A stretch of 64,000 nt of DNA from Krasilnikovozyma curviuscula (Eukaryota; Basidiomycota; Tremellomycetes; Cystofilobasidiales; Mrakiaceae), in the NCBI GenBank assembly GCA_014825775.1, contig MVAQ01000035.1:1-64000 (forward strand). Direction: 5' to 3'. The position numbers were made by a program, and so were the translations under genes. The notes under the pieces are model-generated. The model had not been told where the DNA came from and ran no database searches. It worked only from the letters and a program-made list of their open reading frames with translations. Shown in pieces: positions 12,501-23,731 of the stretch (positions within the stretch are counted from its first letter, which is position 1; every line of letters begins with the position of its first letter).

Positions 12501-13861
12501 GCTGGATTTCGAACCCGATCTCGAAATTCTTCATCACACCTCCTGTAGATGGCCCAACGGCTCATGACACTTCGTCCTCAACTCACAATTCTTTACAACA
12601 GTCTGCCATAATATCTGGTTCTAGACTCCAACCTCCACTACGAAGTGCTCCTAAGCTCGCGGCAGCAACTGAAGCGACCGTCGCCACAGTCAACGTCGAG
12701 TTTGCTAGTTCTGGAGTCGTTCGACGAGCAGTCTCAACAGTCCCACCAAAAGAAACTACGTCAGGTTTGAATGCGCTTCCACCTAGTCCCGTTGGGACGC
12801 TGTCTGAATTCCCAAAGCTCATCGCCTCACTCGACTACTCATCATCAGGCCCAGTCACCAACTCTTTGACAGCGCCTACTCCCAACTCATCTAATCGAGG
12901 CACAAGCCCACAAAGAGCTCCTACCGGAAGGCCAAAAGCTAACAGAGATGCGCTATCTGGTATCTTCGCTGGTGCTACTCCCAGCTCTCGAGGGGGCTGG
13001 GTGGTGATTGACGATCAGAGGAAAGGGCTAGGTATCAGTACTGGACTCAACAACCCCCCTAAATCAATCAGGTCTACATCCTCTCAGATCTTCAGGTCTC
13101 CTGCCAACTTGTCTGGTGTATCTTCCAACACCAATCTTCGAAATCCACGCGAAGCGGTTAGCTCAAATCGACTGTCAGCCGCAGTAGATGCTGTCCTCGA
13201 CCCATCTCTCGGCTCGACGCTTGCTAAAGAAAACCCGCCTCTTCTGGAGAGACAGCTTCGACCTCGAGGATTAAGTGACTCATCAATACGATCAACTTTC
13301 ACTGCACATGGCCAAAATCCTTCCAGCCGTCTCATCTCCAACCTCGGTGCTTCAGTTGGAACATCGATGGGTACGGTGACAGCCCAGGCTGAGAGGGTCA
13401 GTGTTGGGAATGGGTTTACTAGGCCGGATCTGTCCATGATTCGAGGTATTGGGAAGCGACTGTGGGAGTTAGGTGGCGCAACTGTCACCACTAACAGTGA
13501 GGCGGCAACCTCTACATCCTCACCTCCAACATCAAAACCAGCATCGCTACCACCAGTATCACCTTCTCGGTCTGAGGTCACCACTGCATCGGAAAGCAAG
13601 TCTTCTCCTCCAAGGGCAATCCCGCCGTCTGCTTCCCTCCCTGCAGCACCTCGGTCGCCCGGCGCAAGCACATCGTTCCCAAGTAGTAGTTCTCTGCAGA
13701 AGCCAGGAATCCTATCTGGTCTAGCGTCTTGGGCAACAACTGGTCTTGAAGTGTCGTCGAAACAATTGCCGACGTCGTTGGAAGACGGCGAAGATGAGGG
13801 TAACTTGCGAAGTGCAAGCAGGGGTTCCAGTCGATTTGGCAATGGGAATATGATAGTTTGA
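9579..13861 (+). CDS. Large coiled-coil, Ser/Pro-rich protein with a conserved-looking central domain
   Basis: The gene encodes about 1,250 aa. After a short acidic start, exons 2-7 (about 9893-10920) encode near-continuous heptad-type coiled coil (for example LKDELEAERKKRLEADRKL and LDSLVSDNILLKKDNEELR). A long Ser/Pro/Thr-rich region follows. Within it lies a compact ordered segment at about 12080-12450 (TRRLRRQHLPGDVSHLSKST, IWDAEKKAVLDQQL, LVKLFKEVFTELTNLKGVV, LDPSMAMRLRN), and a GGWISNPISKFF patch comes shortly after. The C-terminus is again disordered. Intron 11385-11446 (GTAAGT to TTCAG) joins the two long exons in frame. The architecture suits a cytoskeletal, spindle-pole or cortical scaffold, but that is inference and I cannot name a homologue. 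The start is the first ATG of exon 1 (MASHLHLSIHS). Confidence 0.75.
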
Positions 13862-13977
13862 TTTCGGTGATTTGTTCTTGCATTTTGAATTTTGATTTTT
13901 GTTATTTGATTTGCGTTGCCCAAAATCAATTTCATCGACACCTACCCCGACGCGCACTCACGTTCACCAGCCGCAAA

Positions 13978-14915
13978 ATGGAGAGCGACCAAATCGCGCG
14001 TTTCTTGCCTCTAGGTTCAGACAAGGATGAAGCCCTCCATATTAAGGCTGTAACTATTCTTCAGTTCCTCAACAGGAAAGTAAAGAGCAATGCGGGTAAT
14101 AATGTGAAGGATGGTCTTGCTGCCTTGCCTGCAATAGCGAGCCTACTAGCTTGCGAGGAGTAAGTTAGCTTGTACAACAACCTCAATCACTGCATCTTAT
14201 ATTTCTTTTCTTCCTTCAAGGGCTGGTAATGGTATCATGAATGAGAATTCAGCCCAGAAATCGTCGCCAGTCAAACCTCAAGTATTCAGGGCTACACTGC
14301 AGATATGCAGGTCTCTCAATGCGCTGAGAACCCCAGCTAAAGCATCTTCAGCATTACCAGCATCATCTTCAGGCTTCCAAGTACCAGACAGTGCATATCA
14401 TCCTCAGACGGCAACTCCTTCAAAGCAATCGACGGCCAGTAGCAGCAGAAAAGGGAAGGAACGGCAGAACCACACACCCATCAGATCATCGCCTCTGAAA
14501 AAACAACTTCCACCAGCAGATGTTAGTGATGATGAAGGAGATGTTGAGGCTACCCCGACCAAAAAGGCTCGAGTCGACAAAATCCGTTTCGAGCCTCCAG
14601 CAGAGGATGACACGAGGATGTACAGGAGGAGAGGAGAGAAACAGCTCCTGGACGAGACAGAGGATACAATCGAAGCTGAGCTTCACAAGCAAAAGTCTGC
14701 GGGGTACGGTATGGAGGCGGTGAACGAGGTTCAGAAGATCAGAAAGCGACATACATACATCGATCGGGGTCTGTTTACTGGTGAGCGTAGGTGGGAGAAG
14801 GCTTTTCCCAGATTCCAAGAGGTCAGTTAATTCATCGACTTCCTTTCCCGTGCGTTTTCTGATAACAAATGCTCACTTTCAGTGGTTGGAAGGCCAGTTG
14901 TCATCATCCGCGTGA
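13978..14915 (+). CDS. Origin recognition complex subunit 6-like protein (tentative)
   Basis: The predicted protein is about 280 aa. The first about 100 residues are helical and cyclin-box-like. They include a KAVTILQFLNRKVKS helix, GLAALPAIASLLACEE, and FRATLQICRSLNALR after an intron at about 14161-14219. That order of helices recalls the N-terminal TFIIB/cyclin-like fold of ORC6. The middle is Ser/Lys-rich with basic clusters (RKGKERQ, PTKKARVDK), consistent with a nuclear protein and possible CDK sites (TPIRSSPLKK). The C-terminus reads RKRHTYIDRGLFTGERRW and then FQEWLEGQL across a last intron. ORC6 proteins end in a short helical module that binds ORC3, and this may be the equivalent. 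The family call rests on fold-like pattern only; another small nuclear protein is possible. Confidence 0.45.
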
Positions 14916-15407
14916 CTCTAGGAACCGACGTGCCGCAATGCTTATCTATAGATGATCGAGGACACTGGTAGGATGCTTCTCTTATTTGTGGATATCAGAT
15001 CAATCGCGTAGTGATCGTGATAAAGAATGGGCGTGTCGCGCGCTTTGGACAGCGATGCACGACGCACGCTACTTTGTGTACTGGTGGATCAAGATAGACA
15101 ACGATCTGCATAAAGCGATGGATTAATTCAAAACATCTATATTCCATCCCATTGGCACTTTGTAAGATGCTCCAATGCGCTACAAATTCAGGCGATATTT
15201 TTCCTGCTGTAAAAAGGGGCTGAAATCTCCTGAGCATCGACTTGGTGAAGCACCAAACGTTCACCAACCTCAGCTTCAAATCAACACTACCTCTCCTGGT
15301 AGAACCTGGTGTGGGCTTACCAGGGGATTCACCATTCGCGAAGGAGTTTAGCAAGCACTTGAAGCCGGCCTAGTAAAAAAAAAAACCTAACTTCTGGAAC
15401 CTTGGAA
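14916..15407. other. Intergenic spacer with a poly-A tract
   Basis: About 490 bases lie between two plus-strand genes. An A-rich tract at about 15375-15385 sits just before the next start. No RNA gene was recognised. A short upstream exon of the ceramide synthase cannot be excluded. Confidence 0.35.
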
Positions 15408-17102
15408 ATGGAAAGCTTCGGATTCTCTTCAGCCTCGATGAGGAACATGTCGGAGCTCTCGTCATATCTTCAGCCGTTCATCCGACTATCTTACCCTGTG
15501 AAGATCTACACCTCAAGTCCGGTGTCGTCAAGCAGCGCCAGCTCATCTCGGAGACACGTCGAAACTATGTATCTCAAAGGAAAAGCCGACATGGCGTACA
15601 TCTTCGCGTGTCTGATAGGGTTCATTTTACTCCGGGAGATCTTTATGAGGTACTTCTTCAGCCCCATAGCCAGGAAATGGGTCGTTGAGGCAGGGGGTGG
15701 CGGATCAGTGCTCAGTGGGGAGGAGGAAAAGAAGGGCGTGTCAAAAAGGGAAACGAGGATGAGGAACAAAGCAGCAACGAGGTTTGCTGAACAGGGCTGG
15801 GCTCTGATGTATGCGGCTACCTACTGGTCGTACGGTGTGGTGAGTCTACATATAGCTTCTTCGCATTCTGCATATTTGCTTGCTTGCATAAAAAATGCGC
15901 AGTAATATCTTTGGTTGTGGTAGCTAACCTTTGACATGATCTCTCCTAATTAGTGGATATATTGTCACTCTCCAGTCTACCCCTTCAACCTGGAGCAGAT
16001 GTGGTTGTAAGTGTCCAATCGCGTTGGTCGTGCTTGAGCTTTCGATGAATAGCTGATATACCTTTGATGTCGTCCAAATCAACTTATAATTGATCGTAGG
16101 GTGTATCCCGAGCCGGCTTTACCTGGAATACGAAAGTTCTACTACCTCTCCCAGCTTGCATTCTGGTTCCATCAAATGGTACTTATATTACTGGCGCCTT
16201 CATTTCCATCTTCTCCCCCAGTTTTCTTACTCTTGCACTGGCTTCTTATAGATGATCTTGCACATCGAACAGAGAAGAAAAGACCACTGGCAAATGTTTA
16301 CACATCATGTCATCACCATTGGCCTCATCGCGGCATCATACGTCTCCAACTTGAGCTTGGTGGGAACCGTTGTCCTGGTCTTCATGGACTTTTGTGATAT
16401 TCTTCTACCTGTGAGTAACTTAGCCAATAGGCTTCAAGCCGTTTGAGTTGTGGAACTTACGCGCTTTTTTCCACGTCACTTCATAAGTTGGCGAAAATGC
16501 TCAAGTACTTGGGGTTGACGACCCTCACCGACGCTACTTTCGGTCTGTTCCTTGTGGGATGGCTCTGCACTCGTCAAATTGCACTTTTCTTCCTACTGCT
16601 CAGTGGGTATACTGACTGCCCTCGGATCATCGACTTCACCTATGATCCGAGTAAAGGATTGGTGAGTTTGGCAATGGTACTCATTCAAGTTATTGTCTAT
16701 TCATCGCATTTCTTCTTTGTTCTTAGCTTCTCTCCAAAACCGCCTGGATCTGCTTCATGGGTGCCTTGACTTTCCTCTACTTTATCATGTGCTCGTGGTT
16801 CATGTCAATCTGTAAAGTCGCATATAAGGTCGTGTCTGGTGAAGCGGCAGACGACATCAGAAGTGATGATGAAGATGATGGACTTGGAGATAACGATGAT
16901 GACGATGATGAGGGTGCATCGTAAGCCTTCAATTGTCGTTTGCTACCATGGGCGCACGCTGCTAACTTCTTTCGACAGTGGAAGGAATAGGGACGAAGGG
17001 ATATCACTCCCGAGCGACACTGTTAGGAATCTCTACGATGGTTCGCATCAGCACCGCGCGCATCTCAAGCCGAGCAGCGATGGCGTTCGCAAGAGGAAGT
17101 AG
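15408..17102 (+). CDS. LAC1: Ceramide synthase, Lag1/Lac1 (TLC domain) family
   Basis: This ER membrane enzyme N-acylates sphingoid bases with acyl-CoA to make (dihydro)ceramide. Multiple membrane spans are visible: YIFACLIGFILLREIFM near the N-terminus, WALMYAATYWSYGV, FYYLSQLAFWFHQM, then the diagnostic Lag1 motif LHIEQRRKDHWQMFTHH with the catalytic double His, then ITIGLIAASY and VVLVFMDFCDILLPLAKMLK. Further spans follow (FGLFLVGWLCTRQIALFF, WICFMGALTFLYFIM). The cytosolic tail is highly acidic (SDDEDDGLGDNDDDDDE) and contains CK2-type sites; yeast Lag1/Lac1 tails are CK2 targets. Length (about 420 aa) fits. Six introns can be placed. The ATG at 15408 is used; no earlier in-frame ATG is seen. 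Symbol LAC1 is by family, since LAG1 and LAC1 are not separable here. Confidence 0.9.
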
Positions 17103-17589
17103 GAGACCGTACATATTTTGAGATCGAAAACTATTTAGAGGGTACAGTCATTTGGCAAGATCCACAGCCCTCTTCAAGAAGTCAAGGACGTTGAGGACCA
17201 TCTTCTCAGTCCTGGTCTATTGGAAAGAATTCGCGTGACGTGCGGGCGAGTTGCCAAAGCGACAGTACGAAATCCAGAACTTGATCGCGGCATCTCTTTT
17301 TTTTTGTTGCGCAGCTTGCAAGTTCGCAGCGTTTGCAAGTTCGCTCTAAGTGCGAAGACCCAGGTTTTGGCAAACCAGCTCCCAGGTTCCTCCTACTTTG
17401 TAGAAATTGGGGCTCTGAACTACTGAAGCTCCACCATACAAATAGTATAGGGTAGATTCATAGGGACAAGGCAACGAGCCTGAGCAGCATTCCTCAGGTG
17501 TCCAGCGGCGGTTTCCTCAGGCCGTCGATTTCGCACCCAGCAGCAACCCCTCTCGTTGCGTCATCCTCACAACAGCACCTCCAGCTTCG
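17103..17589. other. Intergenic region with a 12-bp direct repeat
   Basis: About 490 bases lie between two plus-strand genes. A T9-rich tract at about 17297-17305 is followed by two exact copies of TTGCAAGTTCGC at 17316-17327 and 17333-17344. They may be a factor-binding pair in the promoter of the downstream glycosyltransferase. No gene was seen. Confidence 0.4.
17316..17344. repeat. Two 12-bp direct repeats (17-bp period)
   Basis: TTGCAAGTTCGC occurs at 17316-17327 and again at 17333-17344, separated by five bases. The pair lies about 245 bp upstream of the GT71 start. The function is unknown; it is consistent with a duplicated regulatory site. Confidence 0.6.
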
Positions 17590-20412
17590 ATGTCGTCCTC
17601 GTCGTCGAGGCACGAGCGTGAGAAGTCGATGGAAGGGCTTCTTCCTACCCCAACGTCGTCCGGAAGCTCGTCGCCAGCAAACCGTTTTGGGAACTCGTTC
17701 TCACTATCGAGACTGAAGAACCTGAGGCACCTCCCGGCAAAGGCGTTACAGCGGTATATAGCACTGTTAGCTCTGGCGCTGGCTTCTCTGGTGGTTCTGG
17801 GCAAGCTAGCTCACAGTCACTCGGACAAGCTCGTCAGTGTCTTTGGACCTGGTAAAAAAACATATAGACTGAGCACTCCTCAACGACCTCCAAATGGCGT
17901 CAATCTGATTACAGGTGGGCTCAGGGAGATTGATATCAGCTCAAAGCCGCTGCCGTTGAGTGCTTCTCTAGAGACCAGACTCCAGGCATGGACGGACGCA
18001 CCAGGTGGTCGTGGAGAAATTGAAGGAGAGTACGAGCTGGGAGGCATGTATTGGATCAACCAAGAATCTTGGTAAATAGGAAAACACTTCTTTCCCCTCG
18101 ACTCTGTGAAGCTGTAGCTTCTCGTCAGGTGTACAGTTTCTGAGCGCATGTTTTGTACTTCACGCAGCGTAAACTCATGGCCAAACTACAATAACGACCT
18201 TGAACAACGTGGAAGAATCCTCTGGAACTCTCTGAATAGATCTTCTATCCATGGTCACAGAATGAGGTTAATCAACCAGCTCTCTGATGTTCACGTGAGA
18301 GGCGACACAAAAAAATGGGGAGAAGGTCGAGGTATCGTTTTCACAGCAGGTAAGGAGAAGTTTCTTCTTTCATTGTAAATGGAGAAACTGAGTTCTCAGT
18401 GCCATCTCATCCTAGGTAATGCTGATACTCTACAGAGGGTGATATACACGTTACGAATGTTGCGTCATAGTAAGTTGCGCCGCCGTTGACTACGCCCTTT
18501 CACCCGTGACTGACAATACTATTTATCTTTTAATATATGTATAGGATACAATTCAACACTTCCAGCCCAAATCTACCACTTTCCTGATGAAAAACCTCCT
18601 CAGGGGTCTCCATTGGTCGAGGAAGCGCGGTCGCTCGGTGCGGAACTGATTGAAGCCAAAGGTGGAGCCAAAAAGGACACCGGCAGAACAAAGAACTACC
18701 ATTTGAAGGCTATTGCGATCGTACAGTGTCCCTGGAGAGAGGTGCTGTACTTGGACAGTGACAATGGTTCGTTTCGCTTCTCATCGTGCGTGGCGGCCAA
18801 ACCTACCTGACACACGATTTGTTCATTGAAACAGTTCCAACAAGGGACCCCGAGTTCATGTTTGAAGCCACTCCATACAAGAGACTGAGAGCCATGTTCT
18901 GGCCAGACTGTGAGCAACCTCCTTCATTCCGCAGTCGGCAGCTGCACATTCAGCTGACCTGATGGCTACTTTGTAGATTGGAAAACATCTTCTTCCAACC
19001 CAATATGGGCTATTCTCGGTGTGCGGTGCAGAGATGAGTGGGAAATGGAGGCCGGCCAAATCTTGATTGACAAGAAGTATCATTTGGATGCCATGTTGCT
19101 CAGGTGAGTTCAATCCAAATCTTTCCGCGAAAATTGAACGACTCTGACCATTTCCCCTCCATCATCAGTCAACACATGCTGGAAGACTTCCACTTCTGGT
19201 TCCAATTCTCCGATGGAGGTACGTACCCTCTTCTCTCGCGGGCTGGATATCCTTCTGACAGTCATTATTCCTGCCTGCGTAGACAAGGATATCTTCCGCT
19301 TCGCGTTCTTGGCTCTCAGGAAACGATGGGCTCTCCCTGGACGATATGTTGGTGTTGGTGGATTACCGACTGGTACCTCTACTGGCAACTTCTGTGGATT
19401 GACGATGATGCAGTACGATCATCTTGGGGAACCGCTCTGTACGTCCCAAACTTTCTTCGCGTCTAAGAGGTTGTCATTTTTAACCAGCTGGTTCCCTCAA
19501 CAAGTCGTCCACTACAACCTCTTGAAGCAAGTCCCTTCTGGTGTCGGACGTGGATACAGCTGGGGCCGAACCAAGCAGATGCCTTCGTTCCTTTTCCCGC
19601 ACGGATCACCCCTGGAGCCTTCAGGACACAACCGCACTCTGTTCGACTATTATAACAACTTAGTTCCCTCAACGGAAGAGCCAGAAGATGATGATTTCAA
19701 AACCATGCGTGATTTCGGAAACGTTGATTGTGACATGCTGGGTAAGTTCGGGCTCTATAAGGTTTATCATTTCCCATTTGTCCTGTTCCACTCACCAGCT
19801 GTTTATTTCCAGCTGATGCGGATGATGAGGGATACGCTAGAGCTCCGGCGTCAGAAGCTGTGCGACGACGGGCTGGTACCGAAAGAGGAGCTAGAGGTGA
19901 ATAACTCCGTCTTCATTGCCATTCGGACTGTTCATGACACGTATTCATTTTTAGCTGGGTTCCACGGCGGATGGTCATCACCTCTCTGTGTGGACACGCG
20001 ATACGATGATCCTCGTCCAGAGGAGATTCGCGAGCTTGTCAGCCAGCTTCGTGACAAAGAAGAGGAGCGACTGAGGGAAATGTGGAGAGCACAGGGAATT
20101 CCTGATGATGAGAGGGGACCAGAGCAGAATATGGCGGGTGAGAATGAGCTGGGCATCAAGTATGACAATGGTGCCAATTGGGATGTGGTCCTGTGGGAGG
20201 ATGACCCCTTATTGAAAGACTTCGAGGTAAGCTCAGCTTCGTGGAATCGAACTACGAACCTTGTACTGACTATTTGTTGTCTTGGCTTATCTAGAACAAC
20301 ATTTATGACGAAGGATTCATTCCCGTAAGTACATTCTGAAGCTCATCCTGTCCCTACGATGTTTTGACGTCTACTATCGTTCGCTTCTCTACAGAATGGC
20401 CAGGGTTTCTAA
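17590..20412 (+). CDS. Golgi alpha-mannosyltransferase, GT71 (MNN1/MNN2) family
   Basis: This type II membrane glycosyltransferase probably adds alpha-mannose to protein-linked glycans in the Golgi. The cytosolic N-terminus is Ser-rich. One membrane anchor follows at about residues 57-75 (YIALLALALASLVVLGKLA). The luminal catalytic part shows GIVFTAGNADT, AQIYHFPDE, EARSLGAELIEA, and the nucleotide-sugar/metal site WREVLYLDSDNVPTRDP. After that come MFWPDYWKTSSSNPIW, EAGQILIDKK and FQFSDGDKDIFRFAFLAL, all typical of the family. C-terminal exons include EYDHLGEPL-type and VNNSVFIAIRTVHD segments, and the protein ends NGQGF. There are at least ten introns. The segment 19742-19798 has a GTAAGT donor and CAG acceptor but is 57 nt, in frame and stop-free, so it could be retained. 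The linkage (alpha-1,2 or alpha-1,3) cannot be told from sequence. Confidence 0.85.
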
Positions 20413-20890
20413 AAGGCCCCCAAACCAAAACCCAAGTGGAAGCACATGCCTCGATCACCATGTTGTCTTCGACGCTCTGGCATTATATCAACTCTTTTCA
20501 ATCATCATTTTAATTTCCGGGCTATTGTCGTACTTTTCTCTTCAATTCTCTCTTCTATCAAGTACCCGAAAGTTCTGTGCGTGCCTCATCCTGTATAGAA
20601 CTGCAGATTCTTCATTATCAATTTAATCCCTCCATTCGAGTGTGCATGACGTCTTGCTCGTTTTTTTTATTCGACTGTCATGTAGAGACGTGTATTTCGT
20701 ATAGAATCTTCTCCTGTGAAATTAACTGCATTTGAATCTTTGGCTACGGATGCAAGTTGGCCGATGAAACTGAGCTTGGACAGTCAACGCTAACGTAACG
20801 AAGATTGCTTTTTAACTGTCATTGTCAGAACAAAGAATCTCGCTAATTTGAGATACAATCATCAGATCGAATAGCTATGGCTATAATATG
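20413..20890. other. Convergent intergenic region
   Basis: The 3' flanks of the GT71 and MsrB genes meet here. The sequence is AT-rich, with a T8 run at about 20663-20670. No further feature was recognised. Confidence 0.4.
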
Positions 20891-22072
20891 TCAAATTACC
20901 GTCAACATCAGCTGATCTGAGAGGTTACTCTGGCTTTCCGTCGTTGACTAGGTAGAACAGAGCGGCGGGAAAAACGTTAGAGTATGACGGTCGCATCGTA
21001 GGGGGGAAATCTTACACTTGAGGGAGATGGAGTTTACACAATGTCTATGGTTACAAGAGAATCGAGATTTGTCAGCGAGAAGGGTCGCAGAGGATGCAGT
21101 AGTCTAAGTAAGGGAAGAAGGAAGACATACCTTTCGTCGGTTGGAGTATTATAACCTTCCCCCTTGAATACATGTCCTAGATGACCACCACAAGCGGTGC
21201 AAGTGATCTGGAAGCAGTGGGAGATGTGATATCAGCAGCTGCGACTTGACAAGAGTTAGTTAATTTCAACGTACCTCAGTCCTTGACATACCGAATGTGG
21301 AATCAGTATGTCTAGAGACGGCGCCAGGCTAATTCATCAGAAGAGAAGAGACGATTGGACTTTATCAGTGGCTGAAGGAAACAAAAGTGTGGAGTCGAAT
21401 CTTGGGATTACTTACGAAAGCATCAAAGAAAGCTGGCCATCCACAACCTGACTTGAATTTATGATCTGCTTTGTAAAGAGGAGTTCCACAACCTGCACAA
21501 GCAAAGACACCTTCTGAAGCTGGAAGAGGTGTAGGAGCAAGAACACAATGGATCGTTAGATCACATTCACCAAGGGGGAAGCCTTACATTGAGCTTACTT
21601 ACGATGGAATTTATCATATTCTGAGGTAATGGAAGTAGCAGTGAAAAGGAGATTATCGTTACTTAGAGCTCCATGGTGCTCGCCATCTGAATAATGCAAG
21701 ACTTGTACACTTACCTCCCGTGCCTGGCCTTTCTGTGCCCTTCTCCCTGAGAATCCTGAATTGTTCTTTGTTCTGCAGTTCGACGGCACAACAACAGCAC
21801 CTAGTCTCAGTATCCAAACCAGCTCGATCTGTCGAAGACAAGGCGGAACTCACAAGGATGGTTCTCCATTCAGCTTCGCTCTTTGCTCCAGGATTCGAAG
21901 CTGTAGAGGACATTCTGTTTCTTTCTATTCCTACTGAAGACTGTTGGTCACCTATCTTGTATACGTGTGTTCGAGCTCCTAGACCTTTGGCTGCAGTGAC
22001 TGGAAGAACGGCTGATAATCTGGATGAAGATTGGATTGCTAGGATTGAGATGAGTGATTTGGTGAGGATCAT
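20891..22072 (-). CDS. Peptide methionine-(R)-S-oxide reductase (MsrB), probably mitochondrial
   Basis: MsrB reduces the R-epimer of methionine sulfoxide in proteins. Core motifs in order are EQFRILREKGTERPGTGEYD, PEGVFACAGCGTPLYKADHK, FKSGCGWPAFFDAFPGAV, TEITCTACGGHLGHVF and ERHCVNSISLK. Both CxxC zinc pairs are present, and the catalytic Cys lies in the RHCVNS block. The N-terminal extension from the ATG at 22072 (MILTKSLISILAIQSSSRLS) is hydrophobic and basic without acidic residues, which suggests a mitochondrial presequence. An internal Met (MSSTASNPG) could give a cytosolic form. The intron just before NKEQF is 81 nt, in frame and stop-free. The last intron (with a CTAAC branch site) is inferred, giving a short tail ending LMLTVI; the 3' end is therefore less certain than the core. 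Confidence 0.88.
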
Positions 22073-22484
22073 ATAACAATATCCTGGTTGTTCCTTATAT
22101 AGGGCTTTCTCGAAGGCTGTGGGCGATCGACTGTAGCGGCTACACAGTCAGCGTAGAGGTCCTCTGGGAGTCGCCACGGTTTTGTTCCATTGCCCAATGG
22201 ACACTGCACCTTTCTAGAAAGATCAATGAAATGAATAAGATTCTCGTCCAAAGTTACAGGACTTTTATCCTATTCCCATATCTCGGGAAAGTAATTTCTG
22301 ATGCCACAAAGAAACAATGCAGCACGTCAGGTATCTTTCCCAGTTCCAGTGCCTTCCAACGGTCACGGCTACAACCCGACTAGTTTACTTCTGGAACTGG
22401 CAATCACCTGGAGTCCTTCCGCTGTTAGTCTGCCTGGTCAGGGCCAAAGCTAAGATTGAAGAGCTCTCTTCTGTTAGCTGGTGA
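22073..22484. other. Divergent promoter region, MsrB / deaminase
   Basis: About 410 bases lie between two divergent starts and presumably hold both promoters. No repeat or RNA gene was recognised. Confidence 0.4.
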
Positions 22485-23731
22485 ATGGGGAGGATTGAGC
22501 GTATCGAGAAGGTACTTGTCAGACTGCTGAAGGAGAAGATAGACTCTGGTTTCAGGTCAGTACACTATTTCAGACTTTCATTACCCCTAATCCGATCATA
22601 CTGAATCTAGTTTTGTTATCTTGTGCTTTCCCAAAATCCCCGTCAAACTTTTGAACGACAGCTCTATCAAGTACAAACATGCAGCTGCGATCTTCAGGGG
22701 TGCAGATCTTATATCTGTAGGATTCAATCACTCAAGGCAATGCATAGCAGGAGTTGAGCATCGTAAGCAATGCGAAATACCTCGGTCACTTCTACCATTG
22801 AAGCTTTGCTGGTACTAGGCTAACGCTTGTACACTACCACTTTGCCAAAAGGATCTATGCATGCAGAACAGCATGCCATAACCAGTGCTCTCTCACTGAT
22901 AGCCGGCCCTTCAGCGCGTCGTTTCCTGCCCAAACAGCGCTATGGTGCTTGGGTTCAGACAGCTGCTCTCAACCAATCTTCGACTGCTCTCTGGGGCGGT
23001 AGGTCACGTGCTATTCAGTCTTCTGTGAAGCAGAAGTTCAAGTCGAATCTCACCGCGAAACGAATCTCGAACTTTCCCCACGTCGTAACTCCTTCCTCAG
23101 CTTTAGAAGACCAACCTCTTCGTTTCCCCTCGCTAGACGCCTCATCATCTTCTCAAAAGTATCTGTCAAATACAGCGATATATACACTTCGAATATATAC
23201 TCACCCGGCTTCAGCACCATTCCATCGCCAAAGACGTTCTGCTGGTCCACTGTTTGACCACAGCGTAGATGGGGAACAACATAATGACGAGGACGAGGAT
23301 GCAGGATATCAGCTGGGAGTTTCCAAACCTTGTTTAGGGTGCTCCAGGTGGATTTATGAGAGCGGGATAAAAAAGGTCTATTATATTGCTGAGCTCGACG
23401 GCCAGGGAACGATTGGATGGGTTTGTCAAAACAGTGAGCTCGCATCCCCTCTCAGTTCCTTTCAAGTCTTAAGAGATTTTTCGTCCAACATCTCCAATGT
23501 GTTCTTCTTACAGGTGTCGACCTTTTGAACGATCTCCAACAAACTATAGCAAAAGAAAGCGCCTCCAAAGCTGGTAATTTTCACTAGTTCCTTCTCTCCT
23601 CGTAGTCTGCGTCTTCTGACTGGATTCTCAATTCCTGCACCTCAGAAGATTGTGATCACTACGCTATGTCTCACAGTGTCAAGTCGCTCGGACGCAGCAA
23701 AAAACGATCTCGAGTCTTGTACCACTCTTAG
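22485..23731 (+). CDS. Zinc-dependent cytidine/dCMP deaminase-fold protein with a large insert
   Basis: The assembled frame starts MGRIERIEKVLVRLLKE. It continues through SSIKYKHAAAIFRGADLISV and GFNHSRQCIAGVEH, reaches the zinc/catalytic motif SMHAEQHAI (HAE), and later has the second motif KPCLGCSRWIYESGIKKVYY (PCxxC). His, Glu and two Cys are the hallmark of the cytidine deaminase superfamily. In typical members the two motifs are about 25-50 residues apart. Here about 150 residues rich in Ser, Arg and Gln, with an acidic patch (NDEDEDAG), lie between them. The C-terminus is short and basic (SLGRSKKRSRVLYHS). Substrate is unknown: free cytidine, dCMP and tRNA-editing relatives all share these motifs. 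Exon joins were chosen by phase and GT/AG signals: about 22559-22660, 22767-22851 and two more near the 3' end. Confidence 0.75.

Noticed and set aside
13084..13941. 285-codon minus-strand open frame
   Set aside because: Lies antisense to the last exon of the coiled-coil gene; composition is the shadow of Ser/Pro-rich coding sequence.
15402..15407. Earlier start for the ceramide synthase at 15402
   Set aside because: The codon there is TTG; the first in-frame ATG is at 15408.
19742..19812. 71-nt version of the GT71 intron ending at 19812
   Set aside because: Joining there shifts the frame and meets a stop after about 30 codons; the 57-nt version or retention keeps the frame.
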